DNA of 27,676 nt from JALHST01 sp038316335 (GTDB lineage: Bacteria; Bacteroidota; Bacteroidia; Flavobacteriales; Flavobacteriaceae), in contig JBBQAM010000051.1 of the NCBI GenBank assembly GCA_038316335.1, positions 1 to 27,676 of the forward strand, in the 5' to 3' direction. Numbering within the stretch: the first letter of the stretch is position 1; every line of letters starts with the position of its first letter. Shown here one piece after another: positions 16,417 to 24,254 of the stretch. The translations under genes were made by a program, and so were the position numbers. Under the pieces are notes generated by a model. The model saw only the letters and a list, made by a program, of their open reading frames with translations, was not told the DNA's origin and ran no database searches.

Positions 16417-17100
16417 CTATTCTTCTATTTTGTAAAGTTTTGGCTCCTTAACCCCTTTTTTGGCGTAAAATTCCTTATTCATTTCGAAGTGCATTTCGGT
16501 CATGTCGTTCAAATAGTTTTCCAACGGTTCAAGACCAATTTCTTTTCTTCTTCTATTGACATCCGCACTATCGGTAAGATTTTTTGGAAAAGCCTGGCAA
16601 ATTTCCGTATTGTAGTCGACCTGGGTACCGTACACTTGGGCTTGCCCCGTATTCAGTTGAACTCGGTCGACCAAAAGTCCGTAGTTGCGGGAATCGGCAT
16701 TTCCTTTCGCTACTTCCACTTTCATTTTTTCCAAGACTTCCTTTTGAAATGCTGGGTCGTGGTCTGAATGTTGCACCATCACCCAAAAATCAGAAGATCC
16801 TTTTTCCCCTGCCAAATCAAAACCAACAACCCCATTTTGATCAAAAATTTCCTTGATTCTCTTTTGATGTGAGGCGAAAACGCTATCCTTAAAGGCATTC
16901 CATGCTTCTTGTGATAATTTCTTGTATTCACCTTGGGGAATGTAGGCGGCAATTTGGTCGATTTTGGCCATTTCCTTGAGTTCGTTGGCCAATTCTTGAT
17001 TGAATTCCGATTTTTTGTCAGCTACTTTTTTATCCGGCACCTTTTCCTTACATCCAACGATCAAAAATCCGATAAGCCATAGCATATACCTTTTTTTCAT
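16417..17100 (-). CDS. DUF6624 lipoprotein
   Basis: A 227-residue protein starting MKKRYMLWLIGFLIVGCKEK, a lipoprotein signal with Cys17. After a charged linker, the helical body carries a block FWVMVQHSDHDPAFQKEVL (residues about 106-124) and further on the segment LLVDRVQLNTGQAQVYGTQ, both typical of DUF6624. Family function is unknown; it occurs as secreted or lipoprotein forms across Bacteroidota. The His-Asp pairs of QHSDHDPAF are strongly conserved in such proteins and may mark an active or binding site (inference). It sits 109 bp after the cupredoxin-like lipoprotein gene on the same strand. Confidence 0.82.
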   Translation of the reverse strand: MKKRYMLWLIGFLIVGCKEKVPDKKVADKKSEFNQELANELKEMAKIDQIAAYIPQGEYKKLSQEAWNAFKDSVFASHQKRIKEIFDQNGVVGFDLAGEKGSSDFWVMVQHSDHDPAFQKEVLEKMKVEVAKGNADSRNYGLLVDRVQLNTGQAQVYGTQVDYNTEICQAFPKNLTDSADVNRRRKEIGLEPLENYLNDMTEMHFEMNKEFYAKKGVKEPKLYKIEE

Positions 17101-17159
17101 TGCTGTTCTTTCGTTAGCTTATTATTTTGCCTACGTGCTGCTTTTTAACATTCATTTTT

Positions 17160-17189
17160 ACAAGTTAAAGACCATTATTATTATACAAA
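17160..17189 (-). promoter_or_regulatory. Candidate Bacteroidota-type promoter for the DUF6624 gene
   Basis: On the minus strand TTTG (17186-17189) is followed after 18 bp by TAACTTGT (17160-17167), close to the Bacteroidota pattern TTTG, spacer 17-23, TAnnTTTG (two mismatches in the last positions). It lies about 60 bp upstream of the DUF6624 start. The match is imperfect. Confidence 0.3.
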
Positions 17190-17209
17190 GTTGGCATTTG
17201 TATTGGCGC

Positions 17210-18172
17210 CTATTTCGAAACTTCAAATATTTTCAACATCTTCTTACTTGCGGGATTCGGTACTTCAGAAATCAAAACATATCGACCAGGTGTTAGATTT
17301 ACAGTGAAATAACCTGTATCTCCTTTTGACATATTATTTAATCCTCCTAAAAAGGTCACCCCGTTAGGTGCCGGTTCAATAAGACCTTTCGGATTGGACC
17401 AATCCATCCAATTATTTAAATCGTCTAAATTGGCGGCATCATCTAATTTGGCGAGGTTTACATCATGTCCCAGAAAATTTTCGTGAACGATTTGATCCTT
17501 GTAAAATACAGAAAACGTATGGGTTCCTGCGCTAATTGAATCATTGAAAACAATGCCCTCGGTACTCGATATTTCAATGGAAACATCGGCTTTGGGTTCT
17601 GTATTCCCGGAGTCGGTTTCAGAAACAATAACTGCTCTTTCCATCCCCATTGATGAATGAAAAACCCCATTGCTCATTTTTACGTAGCATTCAAAAATAT
17701 AATATCCAGGGGCGAGTTTAACGGTTGTTTCAGCAATATGATTTGAAGAAAGTAAACCAGAACCGCCTAGGTATTTGGCTTTACTAAACCATTCAGGGAG
17801 CTTTCCAAAGGCGGCATACCCTTCTTCAAGATTTCCTTCATTGATGAGTTTCATTCCGTTATCGAATGCAGGCCCAACCTCATCGATGACATTTTGCAAT
17901 GTAATGCTGTCTGGGTATTTGTCAATTAGAAAAAAATGGGTTTGAGGCGATTCATTTTTATATCTAAAAGTGACCCATCCAGACGGAATGGTGTCTGACA
18001 TTTGAAAGTCCATGTTTTTTGTAATGATTTCTACAACATGCTCTTTTTTTACTTCAACCATACTGTTCTTTTTATCGGTTTTACAGGATTGTGTCAAAAG
18101 GAAGGCAGCTGAAATACTCACTAATACTGCAACAAGGGGGGTATTCCCCAAATAATCTTTAAAAGGTCTCAT
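17210..18172 (-). CDS. Lipoprotein with two cupredoxin-like domains
   Basis: A 320-residue exported protein. The N-terminal hydrophobic stretch ends LLTQSCKTDK, with Cys30 a probable lipidation site. Two beta-rich repeats follow: about 45-185 and 196-318. They align at SDTIPSGWVTF / NDSISAGTHTF, at LGGSGLLSS / LGGLNNMSK, and at VKLAPGYYIFECYV / VNLTPGRYVLISEV. This is the layout of cupredoxin-like domains. In the first repeat His79 (QTHFF), Cys162 (FECYV), His172 and Met177 (FHSSMGM) fall where type-1 copper ligands lie in plastocyanin-like proteins, with a longer Cys-His loop (nine residues instead of four). The second repeat has none of these. No named family was recognised; a copper or redox role is inference. 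Upstream is a 474-bp gap. Confidence 0.75.
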   Translation of the reverse strand: MRPFKDYLGNTPLVAVLVSISAAFLLTQSCKTDKKNSMVEVKKEHVVEIITKNMDFQMSDTIPSGWVTFRYKNESPQTHFFLIDKYPDSITLQNVIDEVGPAFDNGMKLINEGNLEEGYAAFGKLPEWFSKAKYLGGSGLLSSNHIAETTVKLAPGYYIFECYVKMSNGVFHSSMGMERAVIVSETDSGNTEPKADVSIEISSTEGIVFNDSISAGTHTFSVFYKDQIVHENFLGHDVNLAKLDDAANLDDLNNWMDWSNPKGLIEPAPNGVTFLGGLNNMSKGDTGYFTVNLTPGRYVLISEVPNPASKKMLKIFEVSK

Positions 18173-18352
18173 AAGTTAAATATTTAGTTAACGATTAATT
18201 ATTGAAAATGATTCGTAGTAGCCTGGATGGGATTATTATCCAGATACAATGCTATGTTGTTCTTTGATTTTCTGTACGTTCATAAGCTTTTTTGCCCATA
18301 ATAAAGGTTGCTATTATTATTAAATCCCTAATTCACACGGGGTCAAACTGCA

Positions 18353-18541
18353 TTATGTCTTCGCTGATGAATACATGATCAGCTCATATTCAGGGGGCAA
18401 GTGTACCTTTATGGCTGCGACAAAGGTGGTATGGTCTCCATTTTTCATGCCATTGGTTTATAGGGTTGGCATATTAAGAAAACCCAAGACATTGGCCGCG
18501 TATGGATATGCGAGGGAGGTCTGTCCAAAAGCCAATGCTGT
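18353..18541 (-). pseudogene. Remnant of an unidentified gene
   Basis: In the 474-bp gap between the cupredoxin-like lipoprotein and the DoxX-like gene, one minus-strand frame reads TALAFGQTSLAYPYAANVLG, FLNMPTL, a TAA stop (18458-18460), then TNGMKNGDHTTFVAAIKVHL, PPEYELIMYSSAKT and stop (18353-18355). The composition looks like real protein on both sides of the internal stop, and no ATG opens the first half, so this is read as the 3' part of a decayed gene. I do not recognise the family. The rest of the gap holds a small hairpin CTGGAT/ATCCAG (18223-18243) and AT-rich sequence upstream of the lipoprotein start. Confidence 0.4.
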
Positions 18542-18646
18542 TTAAAGATGGGAATTTTATTTTAAAAAACAAAAATCAATTTGGAACCTGCCGCGGCGAG
18601 ATCACAGATTGGGGGGAAAATAAGGTTGACAAAACGATGTTGGCCT

Positions 18647-19060
18647 CTATTGTGTAGATGCACTATTAGAGGCTGTTTTTGAGGAAGGTGATTGAAAAAT
18701 TATGGCAAGCAACACAAAAATCAAAAGGAAATTAAACTCAACGCCATTTCTACCTCCACCAACAACAAACCATCCTTCCTTAAAATGGACAAGAACGATT
18801 CCCATGAGCAAAACGAAGATAGTGACCCAGCTAGCAGGTTTCACGAATTTGTCTATAATTAGGCAAATTGCACACACTACATGCGATAATTTTATGGCCC
18901 AGGCCAGCGGTACGCCTATCGGGGAAAATCCTATTTGGTTTAAATAGAGATTCCCAAAATCATTGATGCCATTATCAAACATTCCTGAGATACTATGTAC
19001 TACTAAAATTATAATAACAGGAAATCGTAGCAGAAAAGTCGTGTTGAACATTCGTTGCAT
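18647..19060 (-). CDS. DoxX-like small membrane protein
   Basis: A 137-residue protein with four predicted helices: 10-27, 52-70, 76-93 and 107-124. The pattern is typical of the DoxX/DUF6041-like superfamily: a first helix ending VVHSISGMFDNG, a short extracytoplasmic loop, a helix pair, and the motif GRNGVEFNFLLIFVLLAII just before the last helix. It ends in a polar Ser/Thr tail. The specific partner or substrate of such proteins is mostly unknown; some DoxX relatives act with quinone or thiol redox chemistry. An alternative ATG lies at residue 4. No operon partner is evident, as neighbours are 220 and 474 bp away. Confidence 0.8.
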   Translation of the reverse strand: MQRMFNTTFLLRFPVIIILVVHSISGMFDNGINDFGNLYLNQIGFSPIGVPLAWAIKLSHVVCAICLIIDKFVKPASWVTIFVLLMGIVLVHFKEGWFVVGGGRNGVEFNFLLIFVLLAIIFQSPSSKTASNSASTQ

Positions 19061-19267
19061 TTTAGATCATTTAGGTAGTAAGGTTTCTGATGAATAGGAC
19101 GAAAGTTACTGAATAGTTAAGATCAAATTACATTGGATTATAAATTTTAGAATCTTGAGTTTGTATGCGAAACCAATTTCAATCCATGTCAAATTACACT
19201 TGATATTGCGTACAAGGAAGCATGTAGAAGTTCTATTTAACTGTATTGGTCTTTCCTTATGAATAAT

Positions 19268-19294
19268 TTCAATTTTATGTCTAATTAAATTGAA
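19268..19294 (-). terminator. AT-rich hairpin overlapping the stop codon of the DUF6090-fusion gene
   Basis: TTCAATTT (19268-19275) pairs perfectly with AAATTGAA (19287-19294) around an 11-nt loop that contains the TAG stop of the DUF6090 gene. No T-run follows in the minus direction, so the terminator role is uncertain. Confidence 0.3.
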
Positions 19295-20561
19295 TGGATC
19301 TCACATAAATGGTTCTTCCTTGGTCACCCAAAAAAACGAAACCCAGCGGTGTTTCTATGATTTTCTTATCAGCAGTTTCAAATTGATTTATCGGTACCTG
19401 ATATTTTGCCCAAGTATTGGTTACTGTAATAGCAACTCTTGATTCTTTGCCATCCGGAGGATCATATTTGTCTTTCATCATTAAGGCGAACTGTTCCCCA
19501 CCGATCGCCCCCTTCATTTCGAGCGTGACATTTTTGTATTTCGTAAAATCCATTTCGGTGACACGATTATTTAATGCTTTGATCATGAAATAAGGCGATC
19601 CCCATGCAAATTTCTTTTCAGGATAGGTTAAGGTCATCGCATTCTCCTCGAATTGTATGCCAGGATAAAACTCGTTGCCCGAGTGTGCGTATATCACGCC
19701 AAAATCAGAAGGTACTTTGCCATTGACCAATAGATTTAAGACATCAACTTCCGCATAGGAATAAAAAGTACCGCTAAAATCTATTTTGGTCTGTGTGTCA
19801 AAATTCAGTTCTCCTTTTTCGACCATTTCAATATATTTTTCCCCTAGAATAATCTGCTGGTCGTAAACATCGACCATTTCGATTTCTTCAAAGCTTTTTG
19901 CCAAGAGTGATTTGGTAAGGTCGTCGTTTAAAATTTTCAAAAAGGGTTCTTGAATTTCCCCAGATCCCATATACTCCCAAGGCTGCATAAAAAGCCCGCC
20001 GTCCCTGGTCCTGAATTTGTTAGACCATGCCTGATGTTCGGCTTTTAATGATTGGTTATAATCTTCTTCTTGTTTTTGAAGCCGTTCGGCGGCAGCATAA
20101 AACGAATTAAGCAATAACTCGATGTCAGTACCTTGAAGCTTACTTAAATAAATTGAATTTTTTAAAGCGTCAAAAGCACTAAGATTGGGTTGGTAATAAA
20201 TGATGTTATTCAGCTCACGGAAGGTATTGGCGATAAAAGCGAAATCAATAAAAACTAAAACTGGTTTTTGATGATCTATATAAGTATTAAAAATAGAATC
20301 AGCGCGTTTACCAATATTTTCTCTTCCCGTACGAATTAATTTTAAGTATTTAATATCCGATTTAATAGCACTTGAAATACTTTTCTTAAGGCCCTCTAGT
20401 TCTTTTACCTGAATGCGATCTTGATTCCAGTTATTAATTTGCAATGCAATTAATATTCCGATAACCACAAGAATTATTTCTCCTAATGCATATATTAAAT
20501 AGTTACGTAGTTTACTCTCAGTAAGTAGTTGTTGGCGAACCCGGCGAAAAAACGCAATCAT
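19281..20561 (-). CDS. DUF6090 membrane protein with C-terminal jelly-roll domain
   Basis: A 426-residue protein. The N-terminus MIAFFRRVRQ...LRNYLIYALGEI-ILVVIGILIALQINNWN is the DUF6090 signature, with one membrane helix (about 24-40). Residues about 48-250 are helical and charged, likely an extracytoplasmic coiled region. The C-terminal part (about 285-426) is different: VIYAHSGNEFYPGIQ, NVTLEMKGAIGGEQFALMMKD, VTNTWAKYQVPINQFE, and the ending PLGFVFLGDQGRTIYVRSIQ. This beta-rich pattern resembles galactose-binding-like jelly-roll domains (CBM or CIA30 type), with the GFVF...IYV.SI.F end typical of such folds. The fusion is unusual for what I know of DUF6090. Function unknown; surface glycan sensing or binding is inference. 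Confidence 0.85.
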   Translation of the reverse strand: MIAFFRRVRQQLLTESKLRNYLIYALGEIILVVIGILIALQINNWNQDRIQVKELEGLKKSISSAIKSDIKYLKLIRTGRENIGKRADSIFNTYIDHQKPVLVFIDFAFIANTFRELNNIIYYQPNLSAFDALKNSIYLSKLQGTDIELLLNSFYAAAERLQKQEEDYNQSLKAEHQAWSNKFRTRDGGLFMQPWEYMGSGEIQEPFLKILNDDLTKSLLAKSFEEIEMVDVYDQQIILGEKYIEMVEKGELNFDTQTKIDFSGTFYSYAEVDVLNLLVNGKVPSDFGVIYAHSGNEFYPGIQFEENAMTLTYPEKKFAWGSPYFMIKALNNRVTEMDFTKYKNVTLEMKGAIGGEQFALMMKDKYDPPDGKESRVAITVTNTWAKYQVPINQFETADKKIIETPLGFVFLGDQGRTIYVRSIQFN

Positions 20562-20622
20562 AGTCTAAGCATCTATTTTAAGGATGAAGGTGCATGTTTA
20601 TAAATAGAAAATGGGAAGCTAA

Positions 20623-20646
20623 CAAACGGGCAACACCATTCGTTTG
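20623..20646. promoter_or_regulatory. Inverted repeat upstream of the DUF6090-fusion gene
   Basis: CAAACG (20623-20628) and CGTTTG (20641-20646) form a perfect 6-bp inverted repeat with a 12-bp spacer, 62-85 bp upstream of the start. An alternative pairing GGGCAA/TTTGCC overlaps it. It could be an operator site; no regulator gene is nearby. Confidence 0.25.
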
Positions 20647-20761
20647 CCTAAAACAAGCGATTTTTTATTTAGGGTATTTCGCTTCCAATCTTGTTTGTGC
20701 CCGTTTTTCAAAATTTTATATTTGACTTCAATTAAGCTATTATTTTCCTTTAATCACTCCG

Positions 20762-20794
20762 AAAATTTAAAAAGTTTCAGGAAAACAATCCTGA
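20762..20794 (-). terminator. Intrinsic terminator of the methyltransferase gene
   Basis: Read on the minus strand, TCAGGA-TTGTTT-TCCTGA (20794 down to 20777) forms a 6-bp stem with a 6-nt loop, extended by weaker pairs, and is followed by AACTTTTTAAATTTT. It lies about 33 bp past the methyltransferase stop. This is the best-formed intrinsic terminator in the window. Confidence 0.65.
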
Positions 20795-20826
20795 GAAAGG
20801 TAGATTATTTTATCTTCTAGTCCTTG

Positions 20827-21483
20827 TTAATGTTTCCGTGCCACAATATGAAATATTTGCCAATGTTTTGGTTTCCTAAGCTCTGTAGGATCATCACGTT
20901 CTTCTTCCCGCATCATTTCTATCGAAAAGCCACCCAACAACTTTAAAACTTCTTCATGAGCATGGTGAGAGCGGTTCGGAATTGTTGCCCACGTATCCCT
21001 AGTTCCGAAGAACTGACCTGCAAACCGACCTCCGGGGCGAATAGATGCTACGATTTTATTCCATAGCACTCCAAAATGTTGTGGTTCGCAAAATGGCAAA
21101 GCAAAACTTGCGTTCACCAAGTCACAGTCGGGGAACTTCATATCACAGAAGTTCACCTCTTTGGTCGTCAAAAGGGGTTTCAAGTGCTCTGGCACCCTTG
21201 CCCATAAATACGAGAATGCTTCCAGATGATTATCGGTTGCTAATACTCGCCAGTTTCTACTGAGTAGTTCCAGTGAATCACGTCCTTCACCTGCGGCTAA
21301 ATCGACCGCAAACCCCTCATAAAACCCCTCTCGCTCAAAAGAATCCAGGGCCGCAATCAGGGTATCCCTTGCTCCTTTTCCAAGAACCGCATTGAAATAA
21401 CCCGACCAGTCTTCTATCTCCGAGTAGTCTTGGGCACCCATGGGTGGTATGGTAATCTTCTTTGACTTGTCTTTTTCGCTCAT
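20827..21483 (-). CDS. Class I SAM-dependent methyltransferase
   Basis: A 218-residue protein; the frame is open 11 codons further up, but the ATG at 21481-21483 (MSEKDKSKKITIPPMGAQDY) fits the family better. Motif I is AVDLAAGEGRDS (residues 59-70), with the GxGxx-type SAM-binding loop, and the ribose-binding acidic residue is Asp84 in VLATDNHLEAF. Motif II/III appear as DLVNASFALPFCEP and SIRPGGRFAGQFFG. The GEGRDS variant and the order of motifs resemble TehB-like methyltransferases, but no tellurite gene is nearby and the substrate cannot be assigned. The C-terminus is rich in charged residues. It is cytoplasmic, with an intrinsic terminator just downstream. Confidence 0.87.
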   Translation of the reverse strand: MSEKDKSKKITIPPMGAQDYSEIEDWSGYFNAVLGKGARDTLIAALDSFEREGFYEGFAVDLAAGEGRDSLELLSRNWRVLATDNHLEAFSYLWARVPEHLKPLLTTKEVNFCDMKFPDCDLVNASFALPFCEPQHFGVLWNKIVASIRPGGRFAGQFFGTRDTWATIPNRSHHAHEEVLKLLGGFSIEMMREEERDDPTELRKPKHWQIFHIVARKH

Positions 21484-21565
21484 GAGGTCGCTATTTTTAA
21501 AACTACAATGCTGCAATTGTTTAGGAACAAAGAATATAAATAATAGTCAAATTTCTCGACTTAAA

Positions 21566-21610
21566 TGAGGCATAACAGACTCCTTTTTAAGCAGTTGTGT
21601 AAGTCTGCCT
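21566..21610 (-). other. Interrupted hairpin between the cupin and methyltransferase genes
   Basis: GAGG (21566-21569) and CAGACT (21575-21580) pair with CCTC (21607-21610) and AGTCTG (21601-21606), giving a 10-bp stem with a 5-nt bulge and a 20-nt loop. It lies just past the cupin stop. No T-run follows in the minus direction, so terminator status is doubtful. Confidence 0.28.
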
Positions 21611-21624
21611 CCGCCGTTGGTTTT

Positions 21625-22206
21625 TCATTCCCACCGTGGAGGGTTGTATTTGTAAACTATAGAATACTTCTCATCAATGGCTTTAAATTCTTCTGGGGTT
21701 TTTTCAACCCATTCAGTGCCCTTTGGCACTCCAATTTCCCTGAAGTAGTTTTCGAAACCTGATGGAGCATATGAAAAAAGGATCGTCAAAACTTCATTGC
21801 CTATGTTTTTAAGTCCGTGCCATCTATTTTTAGGTATGAATGCCACGCTTCCTTGGCTAACTTGAAATTCCTTGTCATTGAGAATAAATAAGCCTGTACC
21901 ATTTTGCACATAAATGATTTCGTCTTCTTTTCCATGTTTATGAACTGGAATGAAATCGTTTTCTACAATCTCCTCCTTGCAAAATGACATCGTATTCGAC
22001 CCGTGCTTTATTTTGTTGATCAACAAGGACACAGGGGCTTGTCGACCTGCTATTAAATAGATTTCCTGGTTTTCCGGATGACTTACAAATCCTTCTTGTT
22101 GGGCATCGTTTAAATTGGAAAGACATGATGTAGGCAGTCCCGCATACATTCCCATTAGGGTCACAATTCCCGTATTTTTAATGAACTGTCTTCTTGAATC
22201 TTTCAT
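21625..22206 (-). CDS. Tat-exported cupin protein
   Basis: A 193-residue protein. The frame extends 23 codons further up, but starting at the ATG at 22204-22206 gives MKDSRRQFIKNTGIVTLMG, a twin-arginine signal (SRRQFIK) followed by a hydrophobic stretch, so export folded via Tat is expected. The cupin motif 1 is PVHKHGKEDEIIYVQNG, with His89, His91 and Glu96 as likely metal ligands, and motif 2 is GSVAFIPKNRWHGLKN with His130. All four ligands of the usual metal site are present. The enzyme or binding activity is unknown. It lies 79 bp after the PLP-dependent decarboxylase gene on the same strand, so the two may be co-transcribed. Confidence 0.87.
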   Translation of the reverse strand: MKDSRRQFIKNTGIVTLMGMYAGLPTSCLSNLNDAQQEGFVSHPENQEIYLIAGRQAPVSLLINKIKHGSNTMSFCKEEIVENDFIPVHKHGKEDEIIYVQNGTGLFILNDKEFQVSQGSVAFIPKNRWHGLKNIGNEVLTILFSYAPSGFENYFREIGVPKGTEWVEKTPEEFKAIDEKYSIVYKYNPPRWE

Positions 22207-22221
22207 TATTCTGTTTTTAAT

Positions 22222-22233
22222 TTCGTTAACGAA
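22222..22233. promoter_or_regulatory. Perfect 12-bp palindrome before the cupin gene
   Basis: TTCGTTAACGAA is a perfect palindrome 16 bp upstream of the cupin ATG, within the 79-bp gap after the decarboxylase gene. It is a candidate operator or may be chance. Confidence 0.25.
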
Positions 22234-22285
22234 CTGTGCAGGGTGGGCAATCAATTTTAAACGAGGTTGTGACACATTTTTTTTC

Positions 22286-23776
22286 CTATTTTAATGCAAG
22301 CTTTTCGTGCATCTTTTTTCCTTCCCTGACGATTATTTCAATAATCTCCTCAATATCTTTTTTGGAAGTCCTGAAATTCACGATGCAGCCTCTTAAGCAA
22401 TACTTTTCATGTACAATTGCATTTGATAAAAATACTTCGCCGCCTTGTTGTAATGCATCCAGTAAGGCTTCGTTCAACGTGTTTAAATAGGTTTCCTTTT
22501 TTTTGCTGTTTTGTGGATGATCTAACGGAACATATCTCAAGGTAGTAATGCTTAAATTTTGTGAAATAGCTTCCAACTCTACATGGTTTTCAGCCAATTC
22601 ATAAAGTAACTTTGATAATTCAATATCTTCACGGATCATTTTCAAGTACCCACTTCTTCCTACCTGCTGTAAAGCTAACCAAACTTTTAAGGCTCTAAAT
22701 CCACGGGAATTTTGAAGTCCGAATTCATAATAATTTAGGGATGGTCCCTGTTCATTTTTGCTGAAATTGTAATACTCGGGATGTGAACTGTAAGTATCAG
22801 AGAGATGTTGGGGGTTTTTTACCAAGGTACAGCCTGCTTCTAATGGAGCATACAGCCATTTGTGCGGGTCGAGCGCTATTGAATCTGCATCTTGTATCCC
22901 ATCGAACAACGCTTTTAGTTCTGGAATTGCCGCGGCGGGAACCCCATAGGCCCCATCGATATGAAACCATAGATCATAGGTCTTGCAAAGTGCCGCAATT
23001 CCTTTAAGTTCGTCAACTACTCCGGTACTCACATCCCCGGCGGTCCCTACGATCATAAAAGGTTGATGCCCCTCTTTTAAATCCTTTTTTATGGCTTGCT
23101 CTAAAAGCGCATTGTTCATTTTATTCAAGGAATCAGTCGGTATCCATCGAATGGATTTTGAACCATGACCGAAAAGTATGGCCGCTTTTTCTACCCACGT
23201 ATGTGTTGTTTTTGAACAATAGGTTATTAATTTTTTTGATGAATTGGTTAGGCCATTTTCTTTGATGTTTTTTGGTGCTTTGGCGGTCCTTGCAGCTAAA
23301 AATGCCGTGAAATTGGCCATATTCCCTCCGCTAACCAGAATTCCGCCACAGGTCGGGGCGACACCAATTAATTCGGCCAACCACTTCACGGTTTGTTTTT
23401 CAATTTCGGTAGCGATCGGGCTTAATATTTGCGCTCCTACATTCGGGTTCACTGAAGATGCCAGGATATCCGCTAACATGCCAATGGGTGCCGGCGATGA
23501 GGTAATATATCCCATAAATTTTGGATGGCCATTGAATAAGGAATGGTTTATAAGGAGTTCAGATGCCTTTGAAATTAAAACTCCAGCCGGACTTCCATTA
23601 TTTGGAAGGGAAGAATTGCCCACTATTTTTTTCAATTGTTCAGATGATTCTCCCTTGGTAACGGGCTTTTCATGAATCGTGTCGATAAATTCAGCAATGG
23701 TATCTATTAACTGATGCCCAATTTTCTTAAATTCATTTTTACTTATTTCAATGGGTGTTTCTCGATGTTCAGTCAT
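22286..23776 (-). CDS. Group II PLP-dependent decarboxylase (aromatic amino acid / glutamate decarboxylase family)
   Basis: A 496-residue enzyme covering the whole family length. Key positions: HPKFMGYITSSPAPIGMLAD (84-103), GGILVSGGNMANFTAFLAAR (144-163), His192 in KTTHTWVEKAA (stacks on the cofactor ring), VGTAGDVSTGVVDEL (243-257), Asp274 in FHIDGAYG (binds the pyridine nitrogen) and Lys306 in LDPHKWLY, which forms the Schiff base with PLP. Substrate cannot be fixed: relatives act on tyrosine, tryptophan, DOPA, glutamate, aspartate or diaminobutyrate. It would make an amine and CO2 in the cytoplasm. It precedes the Tat-exported cupin gene by 79 bp. The C-terminus ends with a charged helix after CLRGCIVNFRTSKKDIEEI, typical for the family. 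Confidence 0.92.
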   Translation of the reverse strand: MTEHRETPIEISKNEFKKIGHQLIDTIAEFIDTIHEKPVTKGESSEQLKKIVGNSSLPNNGSPAGVLISKASELLINHSLFNGHPKFMGYITSSPAPIGMLADILASSVNPNVGAQILSPIATEIEKQTVKWLAELIGVAPTCGGILVSGGNMANFTAFLAARTAKAPKNIKENGLTNSSKKLITYCSKTTHTWVEKAAILFGHGSKSIRWIPTDSLNKMNNALLEQAIKKDLKEGHQPFMIVGTAGDVSTGVVDELKGIAALCKTYDLWFHIDGAYGVPAAAIPELKALFDGIQDADSIALDPHKWLYAPLEAGCTLVKNPQHLSDTYSSHPEYYNFSKNEQGPSLNYYEFGLQNSRGFRALKVWLALQQVGRSGYLKMIREDIELSKLLYELAENHVELEAISQNLSITTLRYVPLDHPQNSKKKETYLNTLNEALLDALQQGGEVFLSNAIVHEKYCLRGCIVNFRTSKKDIEEIIEIIVREGKKMHEKLALK

Positions 23777-23963
23777 GAAGTACGTTTTTTATCCGATGCG
23801 TTATCCTATCCACCAGTTGGTTTCGCCATTTTCCTTTTGTTGTCACCACCACTTAAAATGCAGTACCTATAAACGGCCTGTCTCGATTTATAAATTATTT
23901 TAAATTTATCCGTATGTTTTTGAAACTTGCAGATAGTGGTTCGTAGCTATTTAATTGTGGGTT

Positions 23964-24236
23964 TCAAGCATCTAATTTAGCAATTACTGCCCGAATAAAT
24001 CCGCATTGACCATTGGGATTCATTGTCAGGCTAGTACAAATATGTAATTGCCAACAGCGTTCTAAACTGTTTTTGTATTTTCCGATGGGGTGGGGAAAAG
24101 TCTTCGCCCTTTTTGAATACCGCATGCACCATTTAGAAAGCCCTAGGTACCGCGGTGTACCTTCTGAATCAATCGAAAAATAGAAGTGCATGTTTGGGAA
24201 GTTGATACCTATGCCCAGTAAAAGCACATATGTCAT
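23964..24236 (-). CDS. Small ORF of doubtful status after the DinB gene
   Basis: The 478-bp gap between the decarboxylase and DinB genes contains one minus-strand frame of 90 codons, starting 18 bp after the DinB stop. The product begins MTYVLLLGIGINFPNMHFYF and contains GLSKWCMRYSKRAK and NPNGQCGFIRAVIAKLDA, with four cysteines. I do not recognise it and see no signal peptide or domain. Spacing suggests it could follow DinB in an operon, but it may be a decayed gene or chance. The rest of the gap (23777-23963) is AT-rich and presumably holds the promoter of the decarboxylase gene. Confidence 0.25.
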   Translation of the reverse strand: MTYVLLLGIGINFPNMHFYFSIDSEGTPRYLGLSKWCMRYSKRAKTFPHPIGKYKNSLERCWQLHICTSLTMNPNGQCGFIRAVIAKLDA

Positions 24237-24254
24237 TGTTAATGAATGCGATGT

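Noticed and set aside
16234..16767. Plus-strand frame of 177 codons
   Set aside because: It lies antisense to the DUF6624 lipoprotein gene over most of its length, has no recognisable domain, and the minus-strand gene has a lipobox and family motifs.
19123..19198. Direct repeat TCAAATTACA at 19123-19132 and 19189-19198
   Set aside because: Ten bases in AT-rich sequence with 66-bp period could arise by chance; no partner motif or third copy was seen.
23244..23675. Plus-strand frame of 143 codons
   Set aside because: Antisense to the PLP-dependent decarboxylase, whose motifs are complete on the minus strand.
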